Below, piece after piece: positions 13,745-20,072 of a stretch of DNA of 22,500 nucleotides. Under the pieces are notes generated by a model. It did not search any database, was not told the origin of the DNA, and worked only from the letters and a program-made list of their open reading frames with translations. This stretch comes from Symbiodinium natans (taxonomy: Eukaryota > Sar > Dinophyceae > Suessiales > Symbiodiniaceae). Numbering within the stretch: the first letter of the stretch is position 1; each line of letters starts with the position of its first letter. Both the position numbers and the translations under genes were made by a program. The stretch covers positions 943,196-965,695 of the forward strand of contig CAJNDS010000125.1 in assembly GCA_905221605.1 (NCBI GenBank), given 5' to 3'.

Positions 13745-13860
13745 GGAAGGAGGGAGAATGGCTCGCATTATTGCCGCAGCCGCGCACACTCGTCCCCGCC
13801 TACATCTCGGGGCAGCGCCCTCCGCGAGGAGTTCAAGAGGGGTTTAATAACCATCCCGTC
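13745..13860 (+). other. GC-rich island, two competing coding frames
   Basis: ATG at 13758 opens 29 codons (MARIIAAAAHTRPRLHLGAA and on) to TAA 13845-13847. An overlapping frame reads RTLVPAYISGQRPPRGVQEG and FNNHP. TTATTGCCGCAG (ends 13780) could be an acceptor for the second. The frame cannot be chosen. Confidence 0.33.
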
Positions 13861-13890
13861 CCCCTAATACTAAATCCCTCCCCCCCCCCC

Positions 13891-13934
13891 CTCCCTAATT
13901 CTGAAATTCGCCTGGGCCCGAAAAATATTCAAAA

Positions 13935-13940
<6 letters not shown>
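13891..13940. mobile_element. Small foldback with poly-C and poly-G flanks, copy 1
   Basis: CTCCCTAATTCTGAAATT (13891-13908) and ATATTCAAAATTAGGG (13925-13940) are imperfect inverted arms around TGGGCCCG. A 12-base C run precedes and a 35-base G run (13938-13972) follows, so the arms extend as C:G pairing. It shares the end sequences CCTAATTCT and AAAATTAGG with the element at 14115. Confidence 0.55.

Positions 13941-13972
<32 letters not shown>
13938..13972 (+). repeat. Homopolymer run of 35 G
   Basis: Uninterrupted G run; the true length may differ because such runs are error-prone to sequence and assemble. Confidence 0.85.
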
Positions 13973-13973
<1 letters not shown>

Positions 13974-14111
13974 CTAAATCCTAAAACCTGAATTCCGAAT
14001 AATTAAACCCTCTAAGCCCTGAGCCCTGGATCCTAATCCTGTCAGCCTTCAGCCTTCAGCCCTAAACCCTGAAACCCTAATGGCACAACTCAAGGGCGAA
14101 GGCCCTGAACC
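13973..14111 (+). other. Decayed C-strand words, no gene
   Basis: CCTAAAACCTGAATTCC, TCAGCCTTCAGCCTTCAGCC (14041-14060, a three-copy 7-mer) and CCCTAAACCCTGAAACCC. Nothing coding. Confidence 0.55.
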
Positions 14112-14114
14112 TCT

Positions 14115-14195
14115 CCCCCCCTAATTCTCACACAGGTTTAGTATTGGGCTGGGTGCCGGCAGGGTCCGGTAAAAATACTATTTAAAATTAGGGGG
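14115..14195. mobile_element. Small foldback with C and G ends, copy 2
   Basis: CCCCCCTAATTCT at the left and TTTAAAATTAGGGGG at the right are inverted; inner TTTAGTATT (14138-14145) pairs with AATACTA (14174-14180), and GCCGGC...GTCCGG sits at the tip. The same terminal words as copy 1 (13891-13940), so the two look like members of one family. Confidence 0.55.
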
Positions 14196-14284
14196 AATGG
14201 ATTAATGCAGACCAAGGCTCTGGTGGTGCATCCAAACCACCAGACAAGACGCCAACCCAACCCCCCCCCTCCCATGTCAAACCC

Positions 14285-14325
14285 TGAGGGTTTAGGGTTT
14301 GGGGTTTAGGGTTCAGGGTTGAGGA
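14285..14325 (+). repeat. Short G-strand tract
   Basis: About six degenerate units. 14326-14437 is unique and shows no gene. Confidence 0.85.
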
Positions 14326-14437
14326 TTTATGAAGACATGTGAGCCGGTCCAGCGGGGGGTTGAGTGAGTTTTGTGTTCAGCCGTTCGGTTACATGTGGGT
14401 CCCCATAAACTACAAATCAAGGAAGAGTCCCCCAAGC

Positions 14438-14836
14438 CCTAGACCCTAAACCCTAAACCCTAAACCCTAAACCCTAAACCCTAACGTCTTCCCCACACCC
14501 TGAACCCAACCCCCCCCCCCCCCCCCCCACCCTAAACCCTAAGCCCAAGCCCCTTTTGCGTGCGAAAGGCTAAAACCACCTTTCGCCCTAAACCCTAAAC
14601 CCTAAACCCTAAACCCTAAACCCTAAACCCTAAACCCTAAACCCTAAACCCTAAACCCTAAACCCTAAACCCTAAACCCTAACCCTAACCCCCTAAACCC
14701 CTAAACCTAAACCCTAACCCTACCCTAAACCCTAAACCCTAAACCCTAAACCCTAAACCCTAAACCCTAAACCCTAAACCCTAAACCCTAAACCCTAAAC
14801 CCTAAACCCTAAACCCTAAACCCTAAACCCTAGCCG
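14438..14836 (+). repeat. C-strand telomeric arrays, long
   Basis: Blocks 14446-14484, 14585-14684 and 14723-14832, the last two with about fourteen and sixteen perfect units. Between them are length variants (CCCTAA, CCCCTAAA, ACCCTACCC) and an 18-base C run near 14512-14528. This and the next array form the densest telomeric region of the window. Confidence 0.97.
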
Positions 14837-14900
14837 CAAACCCCGATCCAGGGTCTCGGTTGGGGCCCTTTTTCCGGGACCCCCGGGGCATGAGCAGATT

Positions 14901-15072
14901 ACCCTAAACCCTAAACCCTAAACCCTAAACCCTAAACCCTAAACCCTAAACCCTAAACCCTAAACCCTAAACCCTAAACCCTAAACCCTAAACCCTAAAC
15001 CCTAAACCCTAAACCCTAAACCCCTAAACCCTAAACCCTAAACCCTAAACCCCCAAAACCCCAAAACCCTAG
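14901..15072 (+). repeat. C-strand telomeric array, long and perfect
   Basis: About seventeen perfect units, then CCCCTAAA and CCCCAAAA variants at the right edge, immediately before the transposase-like fragment. A 64-bp unique piece (14837-14900) separates it from the previous array. Confidence 0.97.
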
Positions 15073-15075
15073 CAG

Positions 15076-15507
15076 TTGTAGCAGTCCCAGGTGACTCTCT
15101 TCTGGCGCCATGCGGATTGGCTCCAAAGCAAAGTGGCGGATGGAGACGTGCCTGTGCTCATCAATCTGGACGAAACGCCTCTTTCCTTTTCCTATCACAG
15201 CGCAAAAGGCCTGGTTTCGCTTTTGCACAAGCCGAAGCTGTTGGTGTCAAAGCGTGACCGACGTGGCACCATCACCCATGTTGCCCTTGCGTCAAACGTG
15301 CTGCGTGTGCAGCAGTATCTGCCGCAAGTGCTCATCTGCAACACAACGCGGCTTACCCAAAGTCTGCAGCGACGGCTCAGACCTGGTCAGCCTGACAACG
15401 TTTGGGTTCTTCGCGGAGCGAGTTTGTGGAACTGGGCCGAGATTATGCTTTGCCTCATTCGCCTGCTAGGCTACATTTTCCGCACGAAGTTGGCAGGACT
15501 GAACTAA
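15076..15507 (+). pseudogene. DDE transposase-like fragment (pogo/DDE_1 style)
   Basis: The frame is open from just after a TAG near 15073 to TAA 15505-15507, about 143 codons. Key segments are VPVLINLDETPLSFSYHSAK (LDET resembles the first catalytic Asp context of DDE_1/pogo-type transposases), RRGTITHVALASNVL, YLPQVLICNTT and VWVLRGASLWNWAEI. The later catalytic Asp residues expected downstream, and any N-terminal DNA-binding domain, are missing. The C-terminal end coincides with the start of C-strand repeat, whose TAA serves as stop. CAGTCCCAG (ends 15090) could be an acceptor. The frame is intact but truncated, so it is an inactive fragment or one exon of a transposase-derived gene. Family assignment is by motif memory and needs a profile search. 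Confidence 0.65.
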
Positions 15508-15594
15508 CCCTAAACCCAAAACTCCCCCCCTCCCCAAGCCCCCCCGAAGCCCCTACGAGCTCTTATTTCCCGAAAGTCCATTTTTGGGGGGTTT
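15508..15594 (+). other. C-rich spacer
   Basis: Short C-strand remnant then C-rich unique DNA. A 74-codon frame (15402-15626) that crosses here is an out-of-frame shadow of the transposase-like fragment followed by repeat. Confidence 0.5.
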
Positions 15595-15765
15595 CAGGGT
15601 TTAGGTTTTGGGGTTTTAGGCATTAGGGAGGGGTGTGGGGGGAGGGGGGTTGAGGGTTCAGGGTTTAGGGAGAGTATTGTGGTGTTTTTAGGGCTTTCGC
15701 GTTTTAGGGGTTTAGGGTCTTAGGGCAGGGTTGCAGGGTTCTAGAGTTTTAGGGTTTAGGGTCCT
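15595..15765 (+). repeat. Degenerate G-strand tract
   Basis: Decayed units with AGGG spacing lost in many places (GTGTGGGGGGAGGGGGG, TTGCAGGG). Confidence 0.8.
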
Positions 15766-15814
15766 CAGCCTCTAAGCCCCCCAGCCTGAAGCACCTATAG
15801 ACAAACCCCACTGA

Positions 15815-15901
15815 CCTCGGAAGGATCTGCGTGTCTCCATCACGTGCGCAGCCTATTGTGTCACCGCGAATTTGGTTTGCGCTGTTAACCCTGAACCCTA
15901 G
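15815..15901 (+). CDS. Small candidate exon, unknown product
   Basis: Frame open between TGA (15812) and TAG (15899-15901): PRKDLRVSITCAAYCVTANL, then VCAVNPEP. The stop lies in a CCCTAG junction of C- and G-strand words. Three cysteines and a hydrophobic centre; family unknown. Confidence 0.33.
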   Translation, partial: PRKDLRVSITCAAYCVTANLVCAVNPEP

Positions 15902-15970
15902 GGTTTAGGGTTTAGGGGTTAGGGTTAAGCGTTTAGGGTTTAGGGTTAACTGTTAACCCTAAACCCTACG
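15885..15970 (+). repeat. Compact C/G/C telomeric palindromes
   Basis: AACCCTGAACCCTAGGGTTTAGGGTT (15887-15912 region) and GTTTAGGGTTAACTGTTAACCCTAAACC (15941-15967) bring opposite strands together with loops of 0-10 bases: perfect cruciform candidates. Confidence 0.88.
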
Positions 15971-16042
15971 CAAGTTGCACTTGTGTAACCTATGTCAAGC
16001 ATGTGATACCTGTTTTCCTAGCTTTTGTGACAGCTTCCTCAG

Positions 16043-16093
16043 CTGTTTGATATCCTTCAGGTGACAGACTTGATGAAGCACAGGCACATGTGA
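16043..16093 (+). CDS. Candidate short terminal exon
   Basis: GACAGCTTCCTCAG acceptor (ends 16042), frame LFDILQVTDLMKHRHM to TGA 16091-16093, immediately before a C-strand array. A CTTCAG/GTGACA donor at 16060/16061 is an alternative end. Family unknown. Confidence 0.35.
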   Translation: MFDILQVTDLMKHRHM

Positions 16094-16154
16094 CCCTAAA
16101 CCCTAAACCCTAAACCCCAAACCCCAAACCCTAAACCCTAAACCGTAAACCCTA
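16093..16154 (+). repeat. C-strand telomeric array
   Basis: Eight to nine units, two CCCCAAA. Confidence 0.95.
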
Positions 16155-16250
16155 AACAAGGAAAGCACCGACATGAAACAGGAGCTCAATCCTGCTGCCA
16201 AGAAACAGACGGTGTGTGCTGACTTGTTCAGTGCAAATTCCGACGGATAA
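16155..16250 (+). CDS. Candidate terminal exon, unknown product
   Basis: Frame NKESTDMKQELNPAAKKQTV, then CADLFSANSDG, to TAA 16248-16250. ATG at 16173 would give 25 codons; AACAAG (ends 16160) or GAAACAG (ends 16181) could be an acceptor. Downstream 16251-16345 is AT-rich and resembles a 3' UTR. Codon composition (AAG GAA AGC ACC GAC ATG) is coding-like. The reverse-strand frame over it (16103-16318) ends in translated repeat and is less convincing. Family unknown. Confidence 0.45.
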   Translation, partial: NKESTDMKQELNPAAKKQTVCADLFSANSDG

Positions 16251-16349
16251 GAATTGCGCATAGGCCATTTTTTAGTGAACATTTGAAACAGAATCTTTAA
16301 GAAATAATATGGGAACAAGATCTACATGCAACAATGGGTTTAAGACATG

Positions 16350-16817
16350 CGACCCTATTCCTTATCCCTAAACCTAGACCTGAACACTGAGCCCACGACT
16401 CTAAAGCCTCAATTATCCTTGGACCCTAAACCCAAAACCTCTAGACCTTAAACCCTCAACCCTAAACCCTTCTACCTAACCCCCTCCCTAAACCCAAAAC
16501 CCCAAAACCCCAAAACCCCAAAACCCCAAAACCCCAAAACCCCAAAACCCCAAAACCCCAAAACCCCCAACCCCAAACCCCAAACCCTGTACCCCAAACC
16601 CTAAACCCCAAACTCAAACCCCAAACCCCAAAACCCTGAACGCCAAACCCTACCCCCTAAACCCTACACCCCAAACCCTAAACCCCAAACCCCCTAAACC
16701 CCAAACGCGAAACCCCAAACGCGAAACCCCAAACCCCGAACCCTAAACCCCAAACCCTAAACCCTAAACCCCAGACCCTAAACCCTAAACCCCAAACCCT
16801 AAACCCTAAACCCTCAA
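16350..16817 (+). repeat. Long mixed C-strand tract
   Basis: Degenerate CCCTAAA words, a pure CCCCAAAA subarray (16494-16566) and CCCCAAA/CGCGAAA variants, finishing with more regular CCCTAAA/CCCCAAA. No gene; the reverse frame at 16678-16872 is mostly translated repeat. Confidence 0.94.
16494..16566 (+). repeat. CCCCAAAA octamer array
   Basis: About nine head-to-tail perfect CCCCAAAA units within the CCCTAAA-type tract. The octamer equals the telomeric repeat known from spirotrich ciliates, but here it is most simply a local amplification of a CCCTAAA variant. Confidence 0.95.
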
Positions 16818-16830
16818 AAAACTGCCTCAG

Positions 16831-16893
16831 GCAGGCGATGGAGCCGATCCAGGCAGCCAAGGATGCCTTCATCGAGCAGCGCGGGGGCTCAGG
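16831..16893 (+). CDS. Candidate exon, unknown product
   Basis: AAACTGCCTCAG acceptor (ends 16830), then QAMEPIQAAKDAFIEQRGG in the frame beginning at 16832-16834, to a CAGG/GTTTAG border (16893/16894) in the following G-array. Helical, charged peptide with GC-rich third positions. Family unknown. Confidence 0.42.
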
Positions 16894-17110
16894 GTTTAGG
16901 GTTTAGGGTTTGGGGTTTAGGGTTTAGGGTTGAGGGTTTAGGGTTTAGGGTTTGGGGTTTGGGGTTTAGGGTTTAGGGTTTGAGGGTTGAGGGTTGAGGG
17001 TTTAGGGTTTAATTAGGGTTTAGGGTTCGAGGGTTTAGGGTTTAGGGTTTCGGGTTTAGGGTTTAGGGTTTGAGGGTTTAGGGTTGAGGGTTTCGGGTTT
17101 AGGGTTTAGG
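16894..17110 (+). repeat. G-strand telomeric tract
   Basis: TTTAGGG, TTTGGGG, TTTGAGGG and TTGAGGG units mixed; the 8-mer TTTGAGGG recurs here. Confidence 0.94.
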
Positions 17111-17256
17111 GGCTTAACGTTTACAGTCTTGAGGTTTTGGGTTCAGATTCAAGTTTTGGGCTTATGGCTTAGGGCTTAGGTTTGATATGGCGCAACCCCT
17201 GCGGCTTAGGTTTGGACGAAGTGTCTTAGGCAAAGCCATACAATTTCAGTCTCCAA
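17111..17256 (+). other. Decayed repeat and unique spacer
   Basis: Left part is decayed G-strand; GCGGCTTAGGTTTGG and GGGCTTAGGTTTGA are a short imperfect direct repeat (17173-17214). No gene seen. Confidence 0.5.
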
Positions 17257-17384
17257 GCCCTAAACCCTGAGCCCTAATCCCTAAACCCTAAACCCTTAAT
17301 CCTAAACCCTAAATCCTAAACCCTAAATCCTAAACCCTAAATCCTAAACCCTAAATCCTAAACCCTAAATCCTAAACCCTAACT
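17257..17384 (+). repeat. 14-bp dimeric C-strand array
   Basis: From about 17297 the unit is CCCTAAATCCTAAA, two heptamers alternating regularly for about six copies: a higher-order repeat that amplified as a dimer. Confidence 0.94.
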
Positions 17385-17462
17385 AAAGAGTCGGTCTACA
17401 AGTCGCCAGTAAAAATCATGGAGCTCCAAGCCCGCTTCAATCCCGAGACCCCCAAAGCCTGA
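17385..17462 (+). CDS. Candidate terminal exon, unknown product
   Basis: C-to-G island open as KESVYKSPVKIMELQARFNP, then ETPKA, to TGA 17460-17462. CAAGTCGCCAG (ends 17409) is a possible acceptor; ATG is at 17418. Charged, helical and coding-like. A reverse-strand frame (17437-17697) overlaps only its end. Family unknown. Confidence 0.43.
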   Translation, partial: KESVYKSPVKIMELQARFNPETPKA

Positions 17463-17495
17463 GTTCTGATTCTAAGGTGGGTTTAGGGTTTAGGG

Positions 17496-17870
17496 AGGCA
17501 CACCTACGCTGAGGATAAAATCGCAAGTTTGACCTTTTATGTGTTGGATGGGCGTCATTTGCGGATTTTGGTAAGTTGATGGACTTATTGCCGCCCGTCT
17601 CACACTCTCGCAGAAGCAGCGTGGTCGACTTGGAACAAACAAACGGGAAGCTCTTTTGCTGTGGTGCATACCGGCATGGACCGATGTGTGGACTCATGTC
17701 GGTTGCTAGCCTCCTGCATTAAGGGTCTCTGCCCCAGAGCATGCTACACGTCGCTGGCGTTGCAATGTTGGACCGCCAGAACGAGAACGTGGAGCCATAG
17801 GATGCATGCCCGTGTCATGTCCACGGCTGGGACATGGAGGTTTTTGTGGAGTGGTCGGACCGGACTGGAG
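17496..17870 (+). CDS. Largest unique island apart from the transposase; split coding candidate
   Basis: A forward frame GRHTYAEDKIASLTFYVLDG, then RHLRIL, ends at a consensus GTAAGT donor (17571). CGTCTCACACTCTCGCAG (ends 17613) is a good acceptor 43 bases on. After it, phase 0 gives KQRGRLGTNKREALLLWC and on, to TAG near 17707; the second frame gives a 47-codon ATG frame (17579-17722, ...VVDLEQTNGKLFCCGAYR...); the third stays open to the G-array near 17870 (...VVHTGMDRCVDSC...). A reverse frame also covers 17437-17697. So coding is likely, but frame and structure are unresolved. No family recognised. Confidence 0.38.
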
Positions 17871-17960
17871 CTTAGGGTTTGGGGTTTGGGGTTTGGGGTT
17901 TGGGGTTTGGGGTTTAGGGTTTAGGGTTTAGGGCTAGGGTTTAGGGTTAGGGTTTTAGGC
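17871..17960 (+). repeat. G-strand telomeric array
   Basis: Begins with five TTTGGGG units in a row, then TTTAGGG and GCTAGGG. Confidence 0.95.
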
Positions 17961-18175
17961 TGTAGGGCTCAGGATTTTGTTTTCAGGGCTCACTGCGTTC
18001 ATGGGTAAGAGTGTTGGAGTTTAGGGCTTAGGATTCTGAGGCTTAGGAGTTTACCTTCAGTTTCATGGGTAGCTACGAGTGGGGTTTACGGACTGCAGAC
18101 CCGAAACCCTACAAACCCTAAACCCAAAAATCGAAACTCGAAACCCTGTACCACAAAAAGGGTTCAGGTTTTAGG
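17961..18175 (+). other. Decayed G-strand DNA and short C-strand block
   Basis: Decayed units to 18095, then four C-strand words (18103-18130). No gene. Confidence 0.55.
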
Positions 18176-18297
18176 GGTTGACAGTTGAGTCTCCGGACCC
18201 CGCAATGGCAGATGTTTTCGGGGCGTTCCCACAGACTCTGGGGTTCGATCCCCTCCTCCCCAGCTTTTTGGAGTTTACTGTAGGCCCCAAACCCTAA
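18175..18297 (+). CDS. Candidate small exon or frame with repeat-derived stop
   Basis: Frame open from just after a TAG near 18172: GLTVESPDPAMADVFGAFPQ, then TLGFDPLLPSFLEFTVGPKP, to TAA 18295-18297, the stop being part of CCCTAA. ATG at 18205 would give 30 codons. The same DNA carries a tRNA B-box-like word GGTTCGATCCC (18242-18252) with a TTTTT run at 18265-18269, so a degenerate tRNA or SINE is an alternative; I find no matching acceptor or D arm. Confidence 0.37.
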   Translation, partial: GLTVESPDPAMADVFGAFPQTLGFDPLLPSFLEFTVGPKP

Positions 18298-18356
18298 CCA
18301 CACACCCTAAGCCCTAAACCCTAAACCCCAAGAAACGCGAACAATGCTCAAGACAG

Positions 18357-18432
18357 GGTCGGCTTCTTCGTCAAGCCCGATGGCTTCCAACAATCCACGG
18401 AGCCGGGGCCCTCGGCCAGTTTCTCTGGGGGG
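18357..18432 (+). CDS. Candidate exon, unknown product
   Basis: CTCAAGACAG acceptor (ends 18356), frame RVGFFVKPDGFQQSTEPG, then PSASFSG, to a GGG/GTTTAG border with the next G-array (18432/18433). The frame is open further left (NAQD). Folded-protein-like start and a low-complexity end. Family unknown. Confidence 0.42.
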
Positions 18433-18525
18433 GTTTAGGGTTTGGGGTTTAGGGTTTAGGGCTCAGGGTTTAGGGTTTGGGGTTTGGGGTTTGGGGTTTA
18501 GGGCTAGGGTTTAGGGTTTAGGGGA
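18433..18525 (+). repeat. G-strand telomeric array
   Basis: TTTAGGG and TTTGGGG units, one GCTCAGGG, one GCTAGGG. Confidence 0.94.
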
Positions 18526-18634
18526 AGCCCCGGAAGGATGTCGGAGTACTTTTGGGGCTGAGCGGTTCCCCTTGAGGGGGTTTGAATTGGGTTTAGGGTT
18601 GAAGTGTTGGGCTGCCCTGCACCCAAAACCCTTA
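18526..18634 (+). other. Unique spacer, no gene seen
   Basis: G-rich spacer with one stray G-strand block and a short ACCCAAAACCC word. Confidence 0.5.
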
Positions 18635-18710
18635 GAGGTTTTAGGGTTTAGGGTTTAAGGTTTAGGCTTTAGGGTTTCGGGTTTAGGTTTTAGGGTTTAG
18701 GGTTTAGGGC
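18635..18710 (+). repeat. G-strand telomeric tract
   Basis: About ten units with TTTAAGG and TTTAGGC variants. Confidence 0.92.
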
Positions 18711-18853
18711 TACTGGACAACTTCGCCTTGCATGCTGAGCCATTTAACTCTTGAGCTCCTTGAACTCCGTGCATGGAGATGTGCAGATGGCACTGGCTCC
18801 GCCCACCCATTCACTGTGAACCCCTTCATGCTCCTTACGAATCCCTCATGGGG
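18711..18853 (+). other. G-to-G unique island, no clear gene
   Basis: Contains GAGATGTGCAG (ends near 18787) followed by MALAPPTHSL and TGA; too short to call. Confidence 0.35.
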
Positions 18854-18950
18854 GTTAAGGTTTAGGGTTCAGGGTTCAGGGTTTAGGGTTTAGGGTTCAG
18901 GGTTCAGGGTTTAGGGTTTAGGGTTTAGGATTTAGGTTTTAGGGTTTAGG
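18854..18950 (+). repeat. G-strand telomeric array
   Basis: Alternating pairs of TTTAGGG and TTCAGGG, suggesting duplication of a four-unit block. Confidence 0.94.
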
Positions 18951-19110
18951 TACCTGAAGTTCTCCGTTCTAACTAAGGAGGCCCTGTATTGTGGCTTTTG
19001 TCGACACGATAGGTGTTTCGGGCGCAGGGTTGTCTGATCCGGCGCCCGTGCTCAAACGTTCTTCCACGGCTTGGGATGTAGCGTGGCTGTACTTTTGACC
19101 CTTGAAGCCT
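18951..19110 (+). other. Unique spacer, no gene seen
   Basis: GGCGCAGGG...CCGGCGCCCG (19020-19049) can form a stem. No supported frame. Confidence 0.5.
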
Positions 19111-19160
19111 TAAACCCGAAACCCAAAACCCCTAAACCCTACACCCTATACCCTAAACCC
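19111..19160 (+). repeat. Short C-strand tract
   Basis: CCCGAAACCCAAAACCCC then CCCTACACCCTATACCC variants. Confidence 0.88.
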
Positions 19161-19243
19161 TTTTCCACCAAGGATGGTCGCTGGCGAGAAGTCCATGGCA
19201 CCTTGGCCCAAGTTTGTTTTTTGGGGGTCCCTCATCCCTATAA
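19161..19243 (+). CDS. Candidate exon, unknown product
   Basis: Unique island between two C-strand tracts, open as FSTKDGRWREVHGTLAQVCF, then LGVPHPYK. CCACCAAG (ends 19172) may be an acceptor. The left and right extensions of this frame are translated repeat (NPKP). Family unknown. Confidence 0.35.
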
Positions 19244-19345
19244 ACCCCAAACCCTAAACCCGTAACCCTAAACCCCTAACCCTAAACCCTCAACCCTCAA
19301 CCCTCAACCCCAAACCCTAAACCGTCAACCCCAAACCCGGGGCTC
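19244..19345 (+). repeat. C-strand telomeric tract
   Basis: CCCCAAA, CCCTAAA and three CCCTCAA units in a row. Confidence 0.93.
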
Positions 19346-19393
19346 TCTTGGAGAAGGGTTGACGGGCACAGTTTCCAAACCCCAAACCCCAAA

Positions 19394-19521
19394 TCTAGGG
19401 TTGAAGGCTTAGGCCGTAGGGTCTATAGGGCTTAGGAGTTAGGGCTTAGGGTTTTGGGTTTATGGTTTGGGGTTAACACCCTATACCCTGAACCCTAAAC
19501 CCTAAACCCTAAACCCTAAAC
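19394..19521 (+). repeat. G-strand then C-strand telomeric tracts
   Basis: Degenerate G-strand words to about 19475, then CCCTATA/CCCTGAA and four perfect CCCTAAA (19497-19521). Confidence 0.9.
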
Positions 19522-19540
19522 GCACCCTGCTCAGTTGCAG

Positions 19541-19639
19541 CCTGCCGTGCTGCTCTTCTTCGCCTTCTACCTCCTGCTGGCCCTGTCTGCTTTCATCGCA
19601 CTGGCCGCAGCCTTATGGTTCAGGGCTTCAATGGGCTAA
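19541..19639 (+). CDS. Candidate terminal exon encoding a membrane helix
   Basis: CCCTGCTCAGTTGCAG gives one or two acceptors (ending 19534 and 19540). The frame reads PAVLLFFAFYLLLALSAFIA, then LAAALWFRASMG, to TAA 19637-19639, supplied by the next C-strand unit. About 24 residues are continuously hydrophobic, enough for one transmembrane segment, followed by a short basic tail: a C-terminal membrane anchor in form. The GC-rich third positions support coding. Gene identity unknown. Confidence 0.48.
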   Translation, partial: PAVLLFFAFYLLLALSAFIALAAALWFRASMG

Positions 19640-19745
19640 ACCCTAAACCCAAAAACCTAAACCCTAAACCCTAAACCCTAAACCCTAAACCTTTCAACCC
19701 TAAACCTTCAACCTTCAACCTTCAACCCTAAAACCCTTAAAACCC
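19640..19745 (+). repeat. C-strand telomeric tract
   Basis: Perfect units, then a CCTTCAA subarray (three copies near 19707-19727), then CCCTTAAAA variants. Confidence 0.94.
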
Positions 19746-19898
19746 TTAAGCCGCTTGAAGGGTTTTAGAGGGGACTCAAGTGTGTTAGAAAAAGGGGGTC
19801 TCAAGGGTTTTGAAGTTCAAAGGGTTTGTTGCCTCAAGGCTTGAAGGGGTTTCGGTGTGTCCCTCGTTGTTTCTCAGGTGCAGCTTTGGCTTGTTTGA
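19746..19898 (+). other. Unique spacer with scattered repeats
   Basis: GCTTGAAGGGTTTTAGAGGGG, CTCAAGGGTTTTGAAGTTCAAAGGG and GGCTTGAAGGGGTTT are loose copies of one word in both orientations. No gene. Confidence 0.5.
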
Positions 19899-20008
19899 AG
19901 TTTAGGGTTTAGGGTTTAGGGTTTAGGGTTTAGGGTTTAGGGTTTAGGGTGCAGGGTGTAGGGTTTAGGGTTCAGGGTTCAGAGTTTAGGGTTTAGGGTT
20001 TAGGGGTC
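19899..20008 (+). repeat. G-strand telomeric array
   Basis: Seven perfect units, then TGCAGGG, TGTAGGG and TTCAGGG variants, then perfect again. Confidence 0.95.
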
Positions 20009-20032
20009 TCGGCTCCCTTCTTTTCCAAGGTC

Positions 20033-20072
20033 TGGCTTGGCTTGGCTTGGCTTGGCTTGGCTTGGCTTGGCT
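20033..20072 (+). repeat. TGGCT pentanucleotide array
   Basis: Eight perfect tandem TGGCT units: a microsatellite unrelated to the telomeric heptamer. Confidence 0.97.

Noticed and set aside
15031-15228. Reverse frame across the same region
   Set aside because: Shadow that ends in translated repeat.
15110-15469. 119-codon overlapping frame in the transposase-like region
   Set aside because: Shadow in another frame with Cys/Ser/Arg-rich composition; the 15091 frame has the recognisable motifs.
16494-16566. Evidence for a ciliate origin from CCCCAAAA
   Set aside because: The octamer is a local island inside thousands of CCCTAAA-type bases and no ciliate code use is apparent.
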